Shown here: piece after piece, positions 16,315 to 26,840 of the stretch
Layout: every line of letters begins with the position of its first letter
Numbering within the stretch: the first letter of the stretch is position 1
NCBI GenBank assembly: GCA_023242925.1
Contig: CP096134.1
Coordinates: 682,001 to 746,000, forward strand
Origin: Hyphomonadaceae bacterium JAD_PAG50586_4
GTDB taxonomy: Bacteria; Pseudomonadota; Alphaproteobacteria; Caulobacterales; Aquidulcibacteraceae
Direction: 5' to 3'
Length of the DNA stretch: 64,000 nt
Program-made: the position numbers and the translations under genes
The notes under the pieces: model-generated
Database searches by the model: none
Seen by the model: the letters and a program-made list of their open reading frames with translations, nothing else
Told to the model about the DNA's origin: nothing

Positions 16315-19300
16315 ATGAACAGCGAACTTGAAATCGCTCGCTATATCCGCGAGCGCGACAGACTGGACCGCGAAGGTCTCTATCGCATCGAGGACGAACG
16401 CGACGCATGCGGCGTTGGCCTCGTGGTGGCGCTCGACGGCAAGCCGCGTCGCGATGTGGTGACGCTTGCGATCCAGGCGTTGAAGGCTGTGTGGCACCGC
16501 GGCGCTGTCGACGCCGATGGCAAGACAGGCGACGGCGCAGGCATCCTAATCGATGCGCCGCAGGATTTCTTCCGCGAGATCGTCGTTCGCACCGGTCACA
16601 CGCCGCGCCCGGGTCCGATCTTTGTCGGCCAAGTGTTCTTGCCGCGCCTTGACCTGGGCGCACAGGAACGCGCGCGCGTCATCATTGAAAGCGAAATCAT
16701 CCGCGCCGGCTTCGTGATCTATTCGTGGCGCCAGGTGCCGGTCGACATTTCGCAGATCGGCGAAAAGGCCAACGCCACGCGCCCGGAAATCGAGCAAGTG
16801 CTCTTTCACGATCCGCAGGGCCGCGACGAAGAAACTGTCGATCGCGACCTCTTCATCTGCCGCCGCCGCATTGAAAAGCGCGCGCTCGCGTCGAACATCG
16901 CCGAACTCTATGTCTGCTCGCTCTCAGCGCAGACTTTGATCTACAAGGGCATGTTCCTCGCCCAGCAGATCGACACCTTCTATCCCGATCTGAAGGACGA
17001 CCGCTTCGTCTCGTGCGTGGCGATCTATCACCAGCGCTATTCGACGAACACGTTCCCGCAATGGCGCCTGGCGCAACCGTTCCGCATGCTCGCGCACAAC
17101 GGCGAGATCAACACGCTGAAGGGCAACGTGAACTGGATGCGCTCGCACGAAGTGCGCATGGCGTCTGATGCGTTCGGCGAGATCCGACGCGGACGTGAAG
17201 CCGATCATTCAGCCGAGCGGCTCGGATTCCGCCGCGCTCGACAACGTGTTCGAAGTGCTGGTGCGCGCCGGGCGTGCGGCGCCGATGGCGAAGTCGCTAC
17301 TTGTGCCGGAAGCGTGGGCCAAGTCGCACACGATGAAGCAGAGCCATCGCGCGCTCTACGCCTATTGCAACGCGGTGATGGAGCCGTGGGACGGCCCGGC
17401 CGCGCTCGCGATGTTCGACGGCCGATGGGCTGTCGCTGGCTTGGATCGCAACGGCCTGCGCCCGCTGCGCTATGCGCTTACTGAAGATGGCTTGCTGGCG
17501 ATTGGTTCTGAAACCGGCATGTGCCCGCTCGATGATCGCAAGATCACCGAACGCGGCCGCATCGGCGCCGGCCAATTGATCGCCGTCGATACGCACGAAG
17601 GCAAACTCTATCGCCACGACGAGATGATCGACGCGCTCGCGGCGCAGCATCCCTATGGTGACTGGCTCGAGAACGTGATCGATCTCGACAAGAAGCTTGA
17701 AGGCGCCGAGCCGCGTCTATTTGAAGATCGTGGCGAGTTGCTGCGCCGTCAGGCCGCCGCCGGCTTCACGATGGAAGATCTTGAGCTCTTGCTGCAGCCG
17801 ATGATGGAAGAGGGCAAGGAAGCCATCGGCTCGATGGGCGACGACGCGCCGCTCGCAGTGCTCTCCGAGCAGAACCGTCCACTCTCGCATTATTTCCGTC
17901 AGAACTTCAGCCAGGTCACGAACCCACCGATCGATCCATTGCGCGAAGGCCGCGTGATGAGTCTCGCCACGCGCTTCAAGAATCTCGGCAACGTGCTGGC
18001 GCAGGACGAGACGCAATCGAACGTCTATGTGCTCTCCAGCCCGATCCTCACCAACGGCATGTATCAACGCATGCTGACCGAGCTCGGCGATGAAGTCGTG
18101 CGCATCGATTGCACCTTCGCGCGGCCCGCGCCGGGTGAAGACGCGGGCGTTGTGCTGCGTGCCGCGATCAACCGTATCCGCAGCGACGCCGAGAAGGCGA
18201 TCAAAGCCGGCCGTTCGCACATCGCCCTGACCGACGAAGCGCAAGGCCCGGATCGCATTGGCTGCCCGATGATCCTGATCGTCAGCGGCGTCCATTCGTA
18301 TCTGGCGCAGAAGGGTTTGCGCTCGTTCTGCTCGATCTCGGTACGTTCGGCCGAGTGCCTCGATCCGCACTACGCTGCCGTGCTCATCGGCTGCGGCGCC
18401 ACCACGGTGAACCCGTATCTCGCACTCGACACGATCGGCGATCGCGTCGGCCGCGGTCTCTCCGGTTCGCTCTCTCGCGAGAAAGCGTGCGCGAACTATC
18501 GCGCTGCGCTCGAAGCGGGCCTCTTCAAGATCATCTCGAAGATGGGCATCTCCGTCGTCTCGTCCTATCGCGGCGGCCTGAATTTTGAAGCGATCGGCCT
18601 GTCGCGTGCGCTCGTGGATGAATTCTTCCCGGGTCTCACCAGTCGCATCTCCGGCGTTGGCCTGGGCGGCATCGCCTTCGAAGAGGTGGATAAGCACCAG
18701 AACGCTTACGACGAGACACTGACGGCGCTGCCTGTTGGCAGCTTCTATCGCTACCGCGCACGGGGCGAACGCCACGCGCTCGAAGCGGACACGATCCACC
18801 AACTGCAGAAGGCGTGCGATACGGGTGATTACGCCGCCTACAAAAAGTACGCCGACAAAGTGCGCGAGCGCCGTCTCCGTGAGCCGATACAGTTGCGCGA
18901 TTTGCTTGAGGTGCGTGAAAATCTGACGCCCGTCGCACTCTCGGAAGTCGAAAGCGTCAATGAAATTCGCAAGCGCTTCGTGACGCCGGGCATGAGCTTG
19001 GGCGCGTTGTCGCCGGAGGCGCACGGCGCGATGAACATCGCCATGAACCGCATCGGCGCCCGCTCGGTGTCGGGCGAGGGCGGCGAAGTGCCAGAGCGCT
19101 ACAAGCCGCTGCCGAACGGCGACGATGCGAACTCCGCAATCAAGCAGATCGCCTCAGGCCGTTTCGGCGTCACCGCCGAATATCTGAACCAATGCCGCGA
19201 AATCGAAATCAAGGTCGCGCAGGGCGCTAAGCCCGGTGAGGGCGGTCAGCTGCCCGGCTTTAAGGTGACTGAACTCATCGCGCGCCTGCGTCACTCGACG

Positions 19301-20848
19301 CCGGGCGTGATGCTGATCTCGCCACCGCCGCACCATGACATCTACTCGATCGAAGATCTGGCGCAGCTCATCTACGACCTGAAGCAGATCAATCCGGTCG
19401 CGCGCGTTTGCGTGAAGCTTGTCTCGCAATCGGGCATTGGCGCAGTTGCGGCGGGTGTCGCGAAGGCGGGCGCGGATACGATCCTGATCTCTGGCCATGT
19501 CGGCGGCACGGGCGCCAGCCCGCAGACATCGATCAAGTACGCCGGCAATCCCTGGGAAATGGGTCTGGCTGAAGCGCATCAGACTTTGATGCTCAACAAT
19601 CTCCGTCACCGCGTGCGCTTGCGCACGGACGGCGGCTTGCGTACGGGCCGCGACATCGTCGTCGCCGCGATCTTGGGCGCGGAGGAGTTTGGCATCGGCA
19701 CGGCGTCGCTGGTCGCTGTGGGCTGCCTCATGGTGCGCCAGTGCCATTCCAACACGTGCCCGGTCGGCGTTTGCACGCAGGACGAAGCGCTCCGCGCCAA
19801 GTTCACCGGCACGCCGGAGAAGGTCGTCAATCTGATGAGCTTCGTCGCGGAGGAAGTGCGCGAATTGCTTGCAGACATCGGCTTCCGTCGCTTGGAGGAA
19901 GTGATTGGTCGCACCGATCTGCTCGAACAGATCAGCCGCGGCGCCGAGCATCTCGACGACCTCGATCTCAACCCGTTGCTTGTGCGCGTCGATAGCCCGT
20001 ATCCGGCCTATTGCACGCAGCTCGGCCGCAACGAGCCGCCGCCGTCGCTGGATCACCAAATTCTCGACAACGCCGCCGGCTTCTTCGAGCGCGGTGAGAA
20101 GCGCCAGCTCGATTTCGCCGTGCGCAACACGCAACGCGCCATAGGCGCGCGTGCTTCCGCCCATGTCGTGCGGAAGTTCGGCATGACCGGCCAACGTGAA
20201 GGCCAGCTCACAGTGAATCTGCGCGGCTCGTGCGGGCAAAGCTTGGGCGCGTTTCTCGTCCAAGGTATCGCGCTCGATGTGACAGGTGACTCGAACGATT
20301 ATGTCGGCAAGGGCCTCTCTGGCGGCCTCATCTCGTTGCGCCCGCCAGCGGACGAAGCGCATCGCCTTGGCGCCATCATCGGCAATACCTGCCTTTATGG
20401 CGCAACCAGCGGCAAGCTCTTCGCGGCGGGCCTCGCCGGCGAGCGCTTCGCCGTGCGCAATTCGGGCGCAACCGCCGTCATCGAAGGTGCGGGCGCCAAC
20501 GCCTGCGAATACATGACCGGCGGTACGGTCGTGATCCTCGGCAATCTCGGCGACAATTTCGGTGCGGGCATGACGGGCGGCATGGCGTTCGTCTACGATT
20601 CCGAAGATCGCTTCGAAGCGATGGCCAATCCGGATACGATCGTGTGGCAACGGCTTTCCTCTAAGCATTGGGAAGAGACGCTGGTTGCGCTGATCGATGA
20701 GCACGTGAAGCGCACGGGTTCGCCCCGCGCTGCGGAATTGCTCACCAATTGGAAAGCCGCGCGCGGCCGCTTCTGGCAAATTTGCCCGAAGGAAATGCTG
20801 CCGCGCTTGAAGCATGCGCTGAGCGATAAGGAAGCGGTAGCGGCCTGA
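16315..20848 (+). CDS. gltB: Glutamate synthase large subunit, frame broken by a 1-nt insertion
   Basis: GltB converts glutamine and 2-oxoglutarate to two glutamates. The N-terminal amidotransferase nucleophile is Cys32 in DERDACGVGLVV after a short propeptide. Later come YHQRYSTNTFPQW, the FMN/synthase domain GAKPGEGGQLPGFKV and LISGHVGGTGASP, the 3Fe-4S cysteines in CHSNTCPVGVC, and the beta-helix domain. The first frame fails after ASDAFGE at 17181 and the next frame resumes with SDADVKPIIQPSGSDSAALD. Dropping the A at about 17182 restores ~1510 residues, the normal size. gltB is a single-copy metabolic gene with no other damage, so a sequence error is likely. Confidence 0.93.
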
Positions 20849-20943
20849 GGTGTTGCGTTCGTGAAATTTGCGATCGCCGCTCAATTCCAGCTTGCAGAAA
20901 TCGCGCCCGTTGCGTCATCTAAGCGCGCGCGGATTTGGGGGCG

Positions 20944-22041
20944 ATGATGCGGCGTTTGATGGCGTGTGTGATGGCGCTGGCGATGTTCAGCGCAAGCGCG
21001 CCTGTGCACGCCGAGCCCACGCCAGTGCGACCGACGCCCGCACCAACCCGGCCTACGCTGCCGCCGCGTCCTGCAGCGAATGAACCCAGCGTCGCGCAAG
21101 TTGAAAATCTCATCGGCCAAGTGGGGATGTGGTCAGCCGAATACAGCGCGCATCTGACTGCGGCCACCGAAATCATGAATGCTGTCGACGGCTTCACCGC
21201 GATCCTTGACCGCTTTAGCGTCGGCGACCTGCGCACCCGCGCAGCATTGGAGGAATTGGAGGCGTGGCGAGTCAATTCTATCGAACATGCCCAAACTGTG
21301 AGAGCCCGCGCGTCGACGTTGCGTGCGCCGCCCTCCATGGCGCTGATGGGCGAGCAGGGTACGGCGATTGAAGGCGCGCTCGCCGTGGCGCGCAGTGATC
21401 TGGCGCCGTTGATCGACGAGACGATTGTTTCAATCGAGTCGCTTGCCGCGTTCGGCGCCGAAGCGATCCGTAGTCCTACCAAGGCGTTCGATGCGCGTCG
21501 CCGCGCGGTCTATACGTCGGCTGTGCAATTGGTGCGCATCGATGAACGCCGCATTCGCGCGAGCGTGTTGGCGTTGCCGGATGATCACCCAAACCGGGCG
21601 CTCATGGAATCGATGCTCCACTATTATGCGGCCGTGAGCGCCATGCCGACGCACGAACTGGGTGTGCTTAATGGCGGCACGGCGGACCCTGGCGCGCTCG
21701 CCGCGACGATGCGCCAGGCCACGCAGGCGATGCGCACTTCCTTGGCGCAAGCCGACAGCCACGCGCAAACCTCGATCCGCGCAATGCGCGACACGCCCGT
21801 CTATCCGGGCACTGAGAACCTTCGGCGCGTCGTGCTTGAGATGTCGGAGACTTTCCCGGCTTCGGTCAATGTCTATGGACGGCTCGCAAACACGCTCGAC
21901 ACCGCGGCCGCATCAATTGCCGGCGGCGGCGACGTTATCACCAGCTGGGCCGATCAGGAGACGCAGTCGCTTCCGCTTTTTGAGGAGGCGACGGTCTATG
22001 AAAACCGCCGCATAGAACTGGCCGCGCAGCTTCGGCGCTGA
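20944..22041 (+). CDS. Exported helical protein of unknown function
   Basis: About 365 residues from ATG 20944. A signal peptide (MMRRLMACVMALAMFSAS, cleavage near VHAEP) is followed by a ~25-residue proline/threonine linker and an almost entirely helical alanine-rich domain. GGGG lies just upstream of the start. No catalytic motif or membrane anchor beyond the signal was found. Monocistronic between gltB and queG. Family unrecognised. Confidence 0.7.
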   Translation: MMRRLMACVMALAMFSASAPVHAEPTPVRPTPAPTRPTLPPRPAANEPSVAQVENLIGQVGMWSAEYSAHLTAATEIMNAVDGFTAILDRFSVGDLRTRAALEELEAWRVNSIEHAQTVRARASTLRAPPSMALMGEQGTAIEGALAVARSDLAPLIDETIVSIESLAAFGAEAIRSPTKAFDARRRAVYTSAVQLVRIDERRIRASVLALPDDHPNRALMESMLHYYAAVSAMPTHELGVLNGGTADPGALAATMRQATQAMRTSLAQADSHAQTSIRAMRDTPVYPGTENLRRVVLEMSETFPASVNVYGRLANTLDTAAASIAGGGDVITSWADQETQSLPLFEEATVYENRRIELAAQLRR

Positions 22042-22086
22042 CCACGCGGCTCGACGTAGCCCGTTGCATGGGCCATATGCGGCCGC

Positions 22087-23184
22087 GTGAGCCTTTCCGA
22101 ACGCCTCAAGACAGAAGCCCGTACGTTGGGCTTCGACGCCATCGGCGTTGCGGACGCGCGCGCGCCTTGGCAAGCGACGACGCGGCTCGAGGAGTTTCTC
22201 CGCGAGGGCCGGCACGGCGATATGGGCTGGATGGCGCAGGATCGCCGTTCACACCCGAACGCGCTCTGGCCTGATGCAAAGAGCGCCATTGTCGTCGGCC
22301 AATCTTATGCGCCCGATGACGACGCGATCGCGCTTCTCGATCGCAAACAAGAAGGCATCGTTTCCGCCTACGCCGCACGCCGCGATTATCACGACGTCAT
22401 CAAAGGCAAGCTGAAGCAGCTGGCGCAATGGCTCGCGCGCGAGAGCGGGGCGGAAGTCAAAGTGTTCGTTGATACTGCGCCGTTGATGGAAAAGCCGCTG
22501 GCGCAACGCGCAGGGCTCGGCTGGCAAGGCAAGCACACGAACCTCGTCTCGCGCGAGCACGGCTCTTGGCTCTTCCTCGGCGCGATTTTGAGCGCGGCCG
22601 AGATCGAGCCGGATGAAGCGCAAACGGATCATTGCGGCTCATGCCGCGCGTGTCTTGATGCGTGCCCGACCGCAGCATTCCCCGCGCCCTACCAGCTCGA
22701 TGCGCGACGTTGCCTCGCCTACTTCTCGATCGAACACAAAGGGCAAATCCCGCGCGAGTTTCGCGCGCCGATGGGCAATCGTATCTATGGCTGCGACGAT
22801 TGCCTCGCCGTGTGCCCCTGGAACAAGTTCGCCCAGGACGCACGCGAAACCCGGATTGCGCTGCGCGACGATCTCCGCCTCGCGCGGTTATCGGAACTGG
22901 TCGCGCTCGATGATTCAGCGTTCCGTGCGCGTTATGCCGGTACGCCGGTGAAACGTACGGGGCGCGATCGCTTCGTGCGCAACGTGCTCGTGGCTGTAGG
23001 CAATTCGGGCGATCCCGCGCTCGCAAGCGCAGCAGAGGCGCGACTTAAGGATGAATCGCCTTTAGTGCGCGGCATGGCGGTATGGGCGCTCGCGCGCCTG
23101 CTTGACGAGGCGGCCTTCCAGCGCCTCAAATCCGCCCACGCGCCGCGAGAAAGCGACGCCAGCGTCACCGAGGAGTGGGGATGA
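22087..23184 (+). CDS. queG: Epoxyqueuosine reductase QueG
   Basis: The 365-residue cobalamin- and iron-sulfur-dependent enzyme catalyses the last step of queuosine synthesis in tRNA wobble position 34. Two 4Fe-4S ferredoxin motifs are present: CGSCRACLDACPTAAF and YGCDDCLAVCPWNKF, with CLAYFSIEHKG between them. The N-terminal DAIGVADARAPW and HGDMGWMAQDR segments and C-terminal HEAT-like helices complete the family layout. The start is a GTG at 22087. The stop overlaps the mtgA start as ATGA. Confidence 0.93.
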   Translation: MSLSERLKTEARTLGFDAIGVADARAPWQATTRLEEFLREGRHGDMGWMAQDRRSHPNALWPDAKSAIVVGQSYAPDDDAIALLDRKQEGIVSAYAARRDYHDVIKGKLKQLAQWLARESGAEVKVFVDTAPLMEKPLAQRAGLGWQGKHTNLVSREHGSWLFLGAILSAAEIEPDEAQTDHCGSCRACLDACPTAAFPAPYQLDARRCLAYFSIEHKGQIPREFRAPMGNRIYGCDDCLAVCPWNKFAQDARETRIALRDDLRLARLSELVALDDSAFRARYAGTPVKRTGRDRFVRNVLVAVGNSGDPALASAAEARLKDESPLVRGMAVWALARLLDEAAFQRLKSAHAPRESDASVTEEWG

Positions 23185-24092
23185 GGCCGGAAGACGATCC
23201 CGAGGACCGCCAGCCGGAAGAGCCGCGCGCGCCCGAACCGCAGTACGAGCCGCCGCCGCGCGCTGAAGAAAGCCTGTTCGGCGATCCGGAAATTCCGATG
23301 CCGCCGCAGCGGCGTCCGGGTGATCGTCAGCGCGCACGCGACGCACGCACCAATCTCGATCTCGATCTGGGCCGCATCAAACGCCGCAAGCGCTTTGGCC
23401 TGGTGATCACCACGATCAGCGTGCTCTTCATCGCGTTCGTGCTGCTGCCGGTGACGTGGGCGGGCGCGTACCTCTTCATCGATCCGCCCTCGACGATGCT
23501 GATGATGCAGCGCGCAGCGGAGGGGCAGACCATTCGCCATTATCCCATCCCGCTCAATCGGATGTCGCCGCACATCGTGCGCGCGGTGATCGCGGCGGAG
23601 GATGCGAATTTTTGCACGCATCACGGTTTCGACGTTGAAGCCATCCAAGACGCGATGGAATCCAATCAGCGTGGCGGCAATGTGCGCGGCGCCTCCACCA
23701 TCTCTCAGCAGACGGCAAAGAACCTCTTCCTTTGGCCGGATCGCTCTTGGGTTCGCAAAGGCTTTGAGACCTATTTCACGGCGCTGATTGAATTCATGTG
23801 GCCCAAGCGTCGGGTAATGGAAGCGTATCTCAACGCCGCCGAATGGGGTGACGGCAATTTCGGCATCGAGGCCGCGGCGCGCGCGCGCTTCGGCGTCTCC
23901 GCCGCGGATCTCACGCCGCTGCAGGCCGCGCGCCTCGCGGCCGTGTTGCCGAGCCCCAATCGTTGGAGCGCGGACAATCCAGGCCCGTACGTGCGCCGCC
24001 GCGCCGCTACCCTCGTTCAGCGCGCCCGCGTTGTCCGCAATGAGCGCACCGCCGCCTGCGTGCTGCTCACGGATCGACCGGAAAGTCCGTGA
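23181..24092 (+). CDS. mtgA: Monofunctional biosynthetic peptidoglycan transglycosylase
   Basis: A GT51 enzyme that polymerises lipid II into glycan strands at the inner membrane. A ~70-residue proline- and acid-rich cytoplasmic tail precedes one membrane helix (FGLVITTISVLFIAFVLLPV). The catalytic domain has the active glutamate in AAEDANFCTHHGFD and the family motifs GASTISQQTAKNLFLW and RRVMEAYLNAAEWG. The long N-terminal tail is unusual for MtgA. ATG 23181 has GAGGAG upstream and overlaps queG by 4 nt. Confidence 0.92.
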   Translation: MRPEDDPEDRQPEEPRAPEPQYEPPPRAEESLFGDPEIPMPPQRRPGDRQRARDARTNLDLDLGRIKRRKRFGLVITTISVLFIAFVLLPVTWAGAYLFIDPPSTMLMMQRAAEGQTIRHYPIPLNRMSPHIVRAVIAAEDANFCTHHGFDVEAIQDAMESNQRGGNVRGASTISQQTAKNLFLWPDRSWVRKGFETYFTALIEFMWPKRRVMEAYLNAAEWGDGNFGIEAAARARFGVSAADLTPLQAARLAAVLPSPNRWSADNPGPYVRRRAATLVQRARVVRNERTAACVLLTDRPESP

Positions 24093-24199
24093 TCGTCGAG
24101 AATTGAGCTATCCACAGTGCGCCGCCCGCTTGCCGGGGCTGGCGGAGCGTGGAACAAGCCGCGCAGGGGCGGCGGGACGGAGTAACCTGCTTGGATGGG

Positions 24200-24463
24200 A
24201 TGCGGCTGATACTGAGCACCGTGGCGTTCGCGGGCATGGTCGCTTTGTGCGTGCTTGGCTGGGATTATGGCGGCGTCGGCGGCCTGATCGGCGCGGGCAT
24301 CGGCTTTGTGCTGCGCTTGGGCGGACGCGGCCTCGATTGGGGTGAGCGGCTGGGCAACGCCTATGTCGGCGCATTGATGGGCATGCCGGTCGGCTTGCTG
24401 CTCGGTGGCTTCTTCGCGCTGGGCGGGCCGTACATTTTGCGCGCCGTCGGCGGAGCGTCCTGA
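24200..24463 (+). CDS. Small glycine-rich membrane protein
   Basis: About 87 residues with three hydrophobic segments, the second rich in glycine (YGGVGGLIGAGIGFVL) and the third GALMGMPVGLLLGGFFALGG. Start uncertain; GTG 24149 in the same frame is an alternative that would add 17 residues. Family unrecognised. It lies between mtgA and a rhodanese-like gene. Confidence 0.5.
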   Translation: MRLILSTVAFAGMVALCVLGWDYGGVGGLIGAGIGFVLRLGGRGLDWGERLGNAYVGALMGMPVGLLLGGFFALGGPYILRAVGGAS

Positions 24464-24521
24464 TCCAGCCGTAAATCCTCCGCAAACGCGGCGCGAACTC
24501 TCGATCTTCGGGAGGTGTGCG

Positions 24522-25034
24522 ATGCGTCGTCTCATGACCGCACTAGCGCTTGGCGCCATCGCGTTGACCGCGACCGCCGTCGCGCAAGAAAAACTTCAGC
24601 CAACCAACAATGCGCAGATCGATTATCGCGGCTTCCGCGGGTTGACGCGCGATGTCGAGCAAGTGCGTGAACAGCGCCTCGTGTCACATGCGGACTTCGA
24701 ACGCATGGCGCGCGAGCCGAACACGATCGTGCTAGATGCGCGCTCCGCCGACGCCTACGCGCGCGGCCATATCGACGGCGCGGTCAATCTACCGTTCACG
24801 GATTTCACCGATCAGAGTTTGGCGGGCGTGTTGCGCGACCCGAACGTGCGCATCCTGATCTATTGCAACAACAATTTCTCGAACAACGCCGAGCCGGTGA
24901 TCCTCAAGCGCGTCGCGCTCGCGCTCAATATCCAGACGTTCATCAATCTCTACGGCTACGGCTATCGCAACGTCTATGAACTGTCGGACGTCGTGGATTT
25001 CAACGATCCTGCGGTACGCTGGGTGCAAAGCTAA
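24522..25034 (+). CDS. Exported rhodanese-like domain protein
   Basis: A signal peptide (MRRLMTALALGAIALTATAVAQ) leads into a rhodanese domain: VSHADFERMA, IVLDARSADAYARGHIDGAVNLP, and an active-site loop ILIYCNNNFSNNAEP with the candidate catalytic Cys115. The asparagine-rich loop differs from the usual CxxGxR of sulfurtransferases, so it may act as a thiol or phosphatase-like protein in the periplasm. ATG 24522 has GGAGG 8 nt upstream. Confidence 0.8.
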   Translation: MRRLMTALALGAIALTATAVAQEKLQPTNNAQIDYRGFRGLTRDVEQVREQRLVSHADFERMAREPNTIVLDARSADAYARGHIDGAVNLPFTDFTDQSLAGVLRDPNVRILIYCNNNFSNNAEPVILKRVALALNIQTFINLYGYGYRNVYELSDVVDFNDPAVRWVQS

Positions 25035-25086
25035 AGCTGGCGCTGCCGCACACATTGCGCCATCTTCCGTGACCTCGGAGGAACGC

Positions 25087-25584
25087 ATGCGCAGACGTGA
25101 TGTGATGTTGAGTTTGGGCGCCGCCGCCGCGCTCGCCGCCTGTCAGCGTGAGCCCGAGACGGTTGAGACACCGCCGGAGGATGCGAGCGCGGCGCGCGCG
25201 ATCCCCGATCCCGCGAGCGTGGTGCAGCGCTTCTACGATCCGTACCTCGTTGCGGACGGGCAAATCCCGCCGCTGGCGGAGGCAGTGCCCTGGTCGGCGC
25301 AAATGGGCGCCGACCTACAAGCCATGTTCGCGCGCTCGCAGGCGCAGGGCGAGCCGATCCTCGATTTCGATCCGATCATCGACGCGCAGGATTATCAATT
25401 GAGCGATGTGCGCGCCGCGACCGAGGCGATCGTTGAAGGCAGCCACGCGAGCGTGCGTGCGAGCTTCACCAACGCCGGCCAGCACGAGGAAGTGCTTTAC
25501 GACCTCGTGTGGCAGGACGATCGCTGGAAGGTCGATAATGTACGCACCGCTGAATGGGATTTGCGCACGATCATCAGCGGTTGA
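25087..25584 (+). CDS. Lipoprotein of DUF3828 type
   Basis: The ~165-residue product starts with MRRRDVMLSLGAAAALAAC, with both a twin-arginine-like stretch and a lipobox (LAAC, Cys19). The mature part shows SVVQRFYDPYL, a central acidic segment and the closing LVWQDDRWKVDNVR, as in DUF3828/NTF2-like lipoproteins. GGAGG lies upstream of ATG 25087. Likely anchored in the envelope; binding partner unknown. Confidence 0.65.
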   Translation: MRRRDVMLSLGAAAALAACQREPETVETPPEDASAARAIPDPASVVQRFYDPYLVADGQIPPLAEAVPWSAQMGADLQAMFARSQAQGEPILDFDPIIDAQDYQLSDVRAATEAIVEGSHASVRASFTNAGQHEEVLYDLVWQDDRWKVDNVRTAEWDLRTIISG

Positions 25585-25587
25585 GCG

Positions 25588-25968
25588 CTACTCGGCGAAC
25601 AACCGCACCGTCGCGTGGCGGCGACGGAAGCTGGTTTCCTCGTACACCATCGAGACCGACGCGATGTTGCGGTCGTCGCCATTCAAGTCGATGGCGCGAG
25701 TGCATTCGCCCGGATTGATGCGTTGGCGCACACTCACGTCTTGGTGGCCGCCATTGGCGAAGCGCACGTCAAGGTCGATGAAGTGAACCGGTTGGCGATA
25801 GACGCATAGGCGAATGCGCTCGAATTGGCGCGGCCCCTCCACGACGATCGTGTCGCGTTCGGTGCGGTCGCGCACGTCGCGCGTACCGATCAAATCCCAC
25901 GCGAAGGCGGGGCCGGCGGTGGCGGCGAGCGCGACGACGGCGCCCAAGATACAAGCTTTTAAATTCAC
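25588..25968 (-). CDS. Small exported beta-rich protein
   Basis: A GTG start at 25968 is preferred because GGGAGG lies 7 nt upstream. The product (~126 residues) has a signal peptide (MNLKACILGAVVALAATAGP, cleavage near AFAWD) and a mature region of beta strands, VRQRINPGECTRAIDLNG and IASVSMVYEETS. That layout recalls DUF2541-type exported proteins, but I cannot be sure. It is convergent with the DUF3828 lipoprotein (3 nt between stops). Confidence 0.55.
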   Translation of the reverse strand: MNLKACILGAVVALAATAGPAFAWDLIGTRDVRDRTERDTIVVEGPRQFERIRLCVYRQPVHFIDLDVRFANGGHQDVSVRQRINPGECTRAIDLNGDDRNIASVSMVYEETSFRRRHATVRLFAE

Positions 25969-26061
25969 GTTTGTGCCTCCCAAGACAGCCGGCCTCGCAA
26001 GACACTAAACGGCGGCGCGGCGGTAATCCGTCGCGATCTTTAGCGAAAACCCAAAATGGGC

Positions 26062-26745
26062 CTATTGCATCATCACCGGCTCGCCGGTGCGGCGGCTTTC
26101 GCGGACGTGGCCGAGGATCAGATAATTATCCACGTTGCTCGGCTCGGCCGTAACGGCGGCTTGTGCGTCGGCTTCGGCCAGATCCCAGGCGCGCTGCTGG
26201 ATGCGGGCGGCGGCTCGCAAGCGCAGCGCGAGCGGATCGTTGGCGCGCAGATCGAGCGCGCGCGAGAGATCTTCCTCGGCTGAGCGCCATTCCGCTTCCA
26301 TCGCATAGGCGCGGGAACGGTCGATCAAAAGATCAGGCAGCTGCGTCGGGTCGGCTTCCATAATGGCGATGCCGCGCGTGAACGAGGAGCGGGCGCGGCC
26401 CGGCTCGCGCGCCAGCAGCCACGCGTTGCCAGCTTGGCTGAAGAGTTCGGCGCGGAGGCCGGTGTCGACTGGGTTCAGCGCCATGGCGAGCGAATCCAAG
26501 CGCCGTGCGCCTTCGTCGTTGCGGTTCTGGCCGATGAGCGCCATCGCCGCGCAGCGAAAGGCGTAAACCGATTGCGCCTCGGCAGCCCACGCCATCGCGT
26601 CTTCGTATGCGCGCTCAGCGTCGGCGTCGATTTGCTGGACGCAGGCTGCGAAGCGTTGCTGCACATGGCTCGCGCCGGCGGATGGCGCAGTCTCCGCCGC
26701 TTGCATCAGTGCGAACGGCAAAAGAAGGGCGGCGATGCTGGTCAT
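26062..26745 (-). CDS. Exported TPR-repeat protein
   Basis: About 227 residues from ATG 26745, with GGGGAG upstream. A short signal (MTSIAALLLPFALMQAAE) precedes helical pairs of tetratricopeptide type: RAELFSQAGNAWLLAREPGR, LLIDRSRAYAMEAEWRSAEE, and LALRLRAAARIQQRAWDLAE. TPR arrays mediate protein binding; the partner is unknown. Coding ends at VMMQ, with little intergenic space to a 93-nt region holding nothing I recognise. Confidence 0.7.
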   Translation of the reverse strand: MTSIAALLLPFALMQAAETAPSAGASHVQQRFAACVQQIDADAERAYEDAMAWAAEAQSVYAFRCAAMALIGQNRNDEGARRLDSLAMALNPVDTGLRAELFSQAGNAWLLAREPGRARSSFTRGIAIMEADPTQLPDLLIDRSRAYAMEAEWRSAEEDLSRALDLRANDPLALRLRAAARIQQRAWDLAEADAQAAVTAEPSNVDNYLILGHVRESRRTGEPVMMQ

Positions 26746-26840
26746 CAATTCTCGTACTCCCCGCTGGCGGTCCCCGAGCCTGCTGGGCTCAGCGATGCCC
26801 CAAGCTTGGGCGGAAGCCAAGCGCTTGCCTCAGACTTCGC

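Noticed and set aside
14844..16316. 490-residue minus-strand ORF opposite gltD
   Set aside because: It is the antisense frame of a high-GC gene with no motif or start signal; gltD accounts for the region completely.
16315..17484. gltB as two separate overlapping genes
   Set aside because: The two frames are consecutive parts of one GltB; total length equals the normal protein plus 1 nt.
19154..20884. 576-residue minus-strand ORF opposite gltB
   Set aside because: It reads as histidine/arginine-rich noise complementary to conserved GltB motifs.
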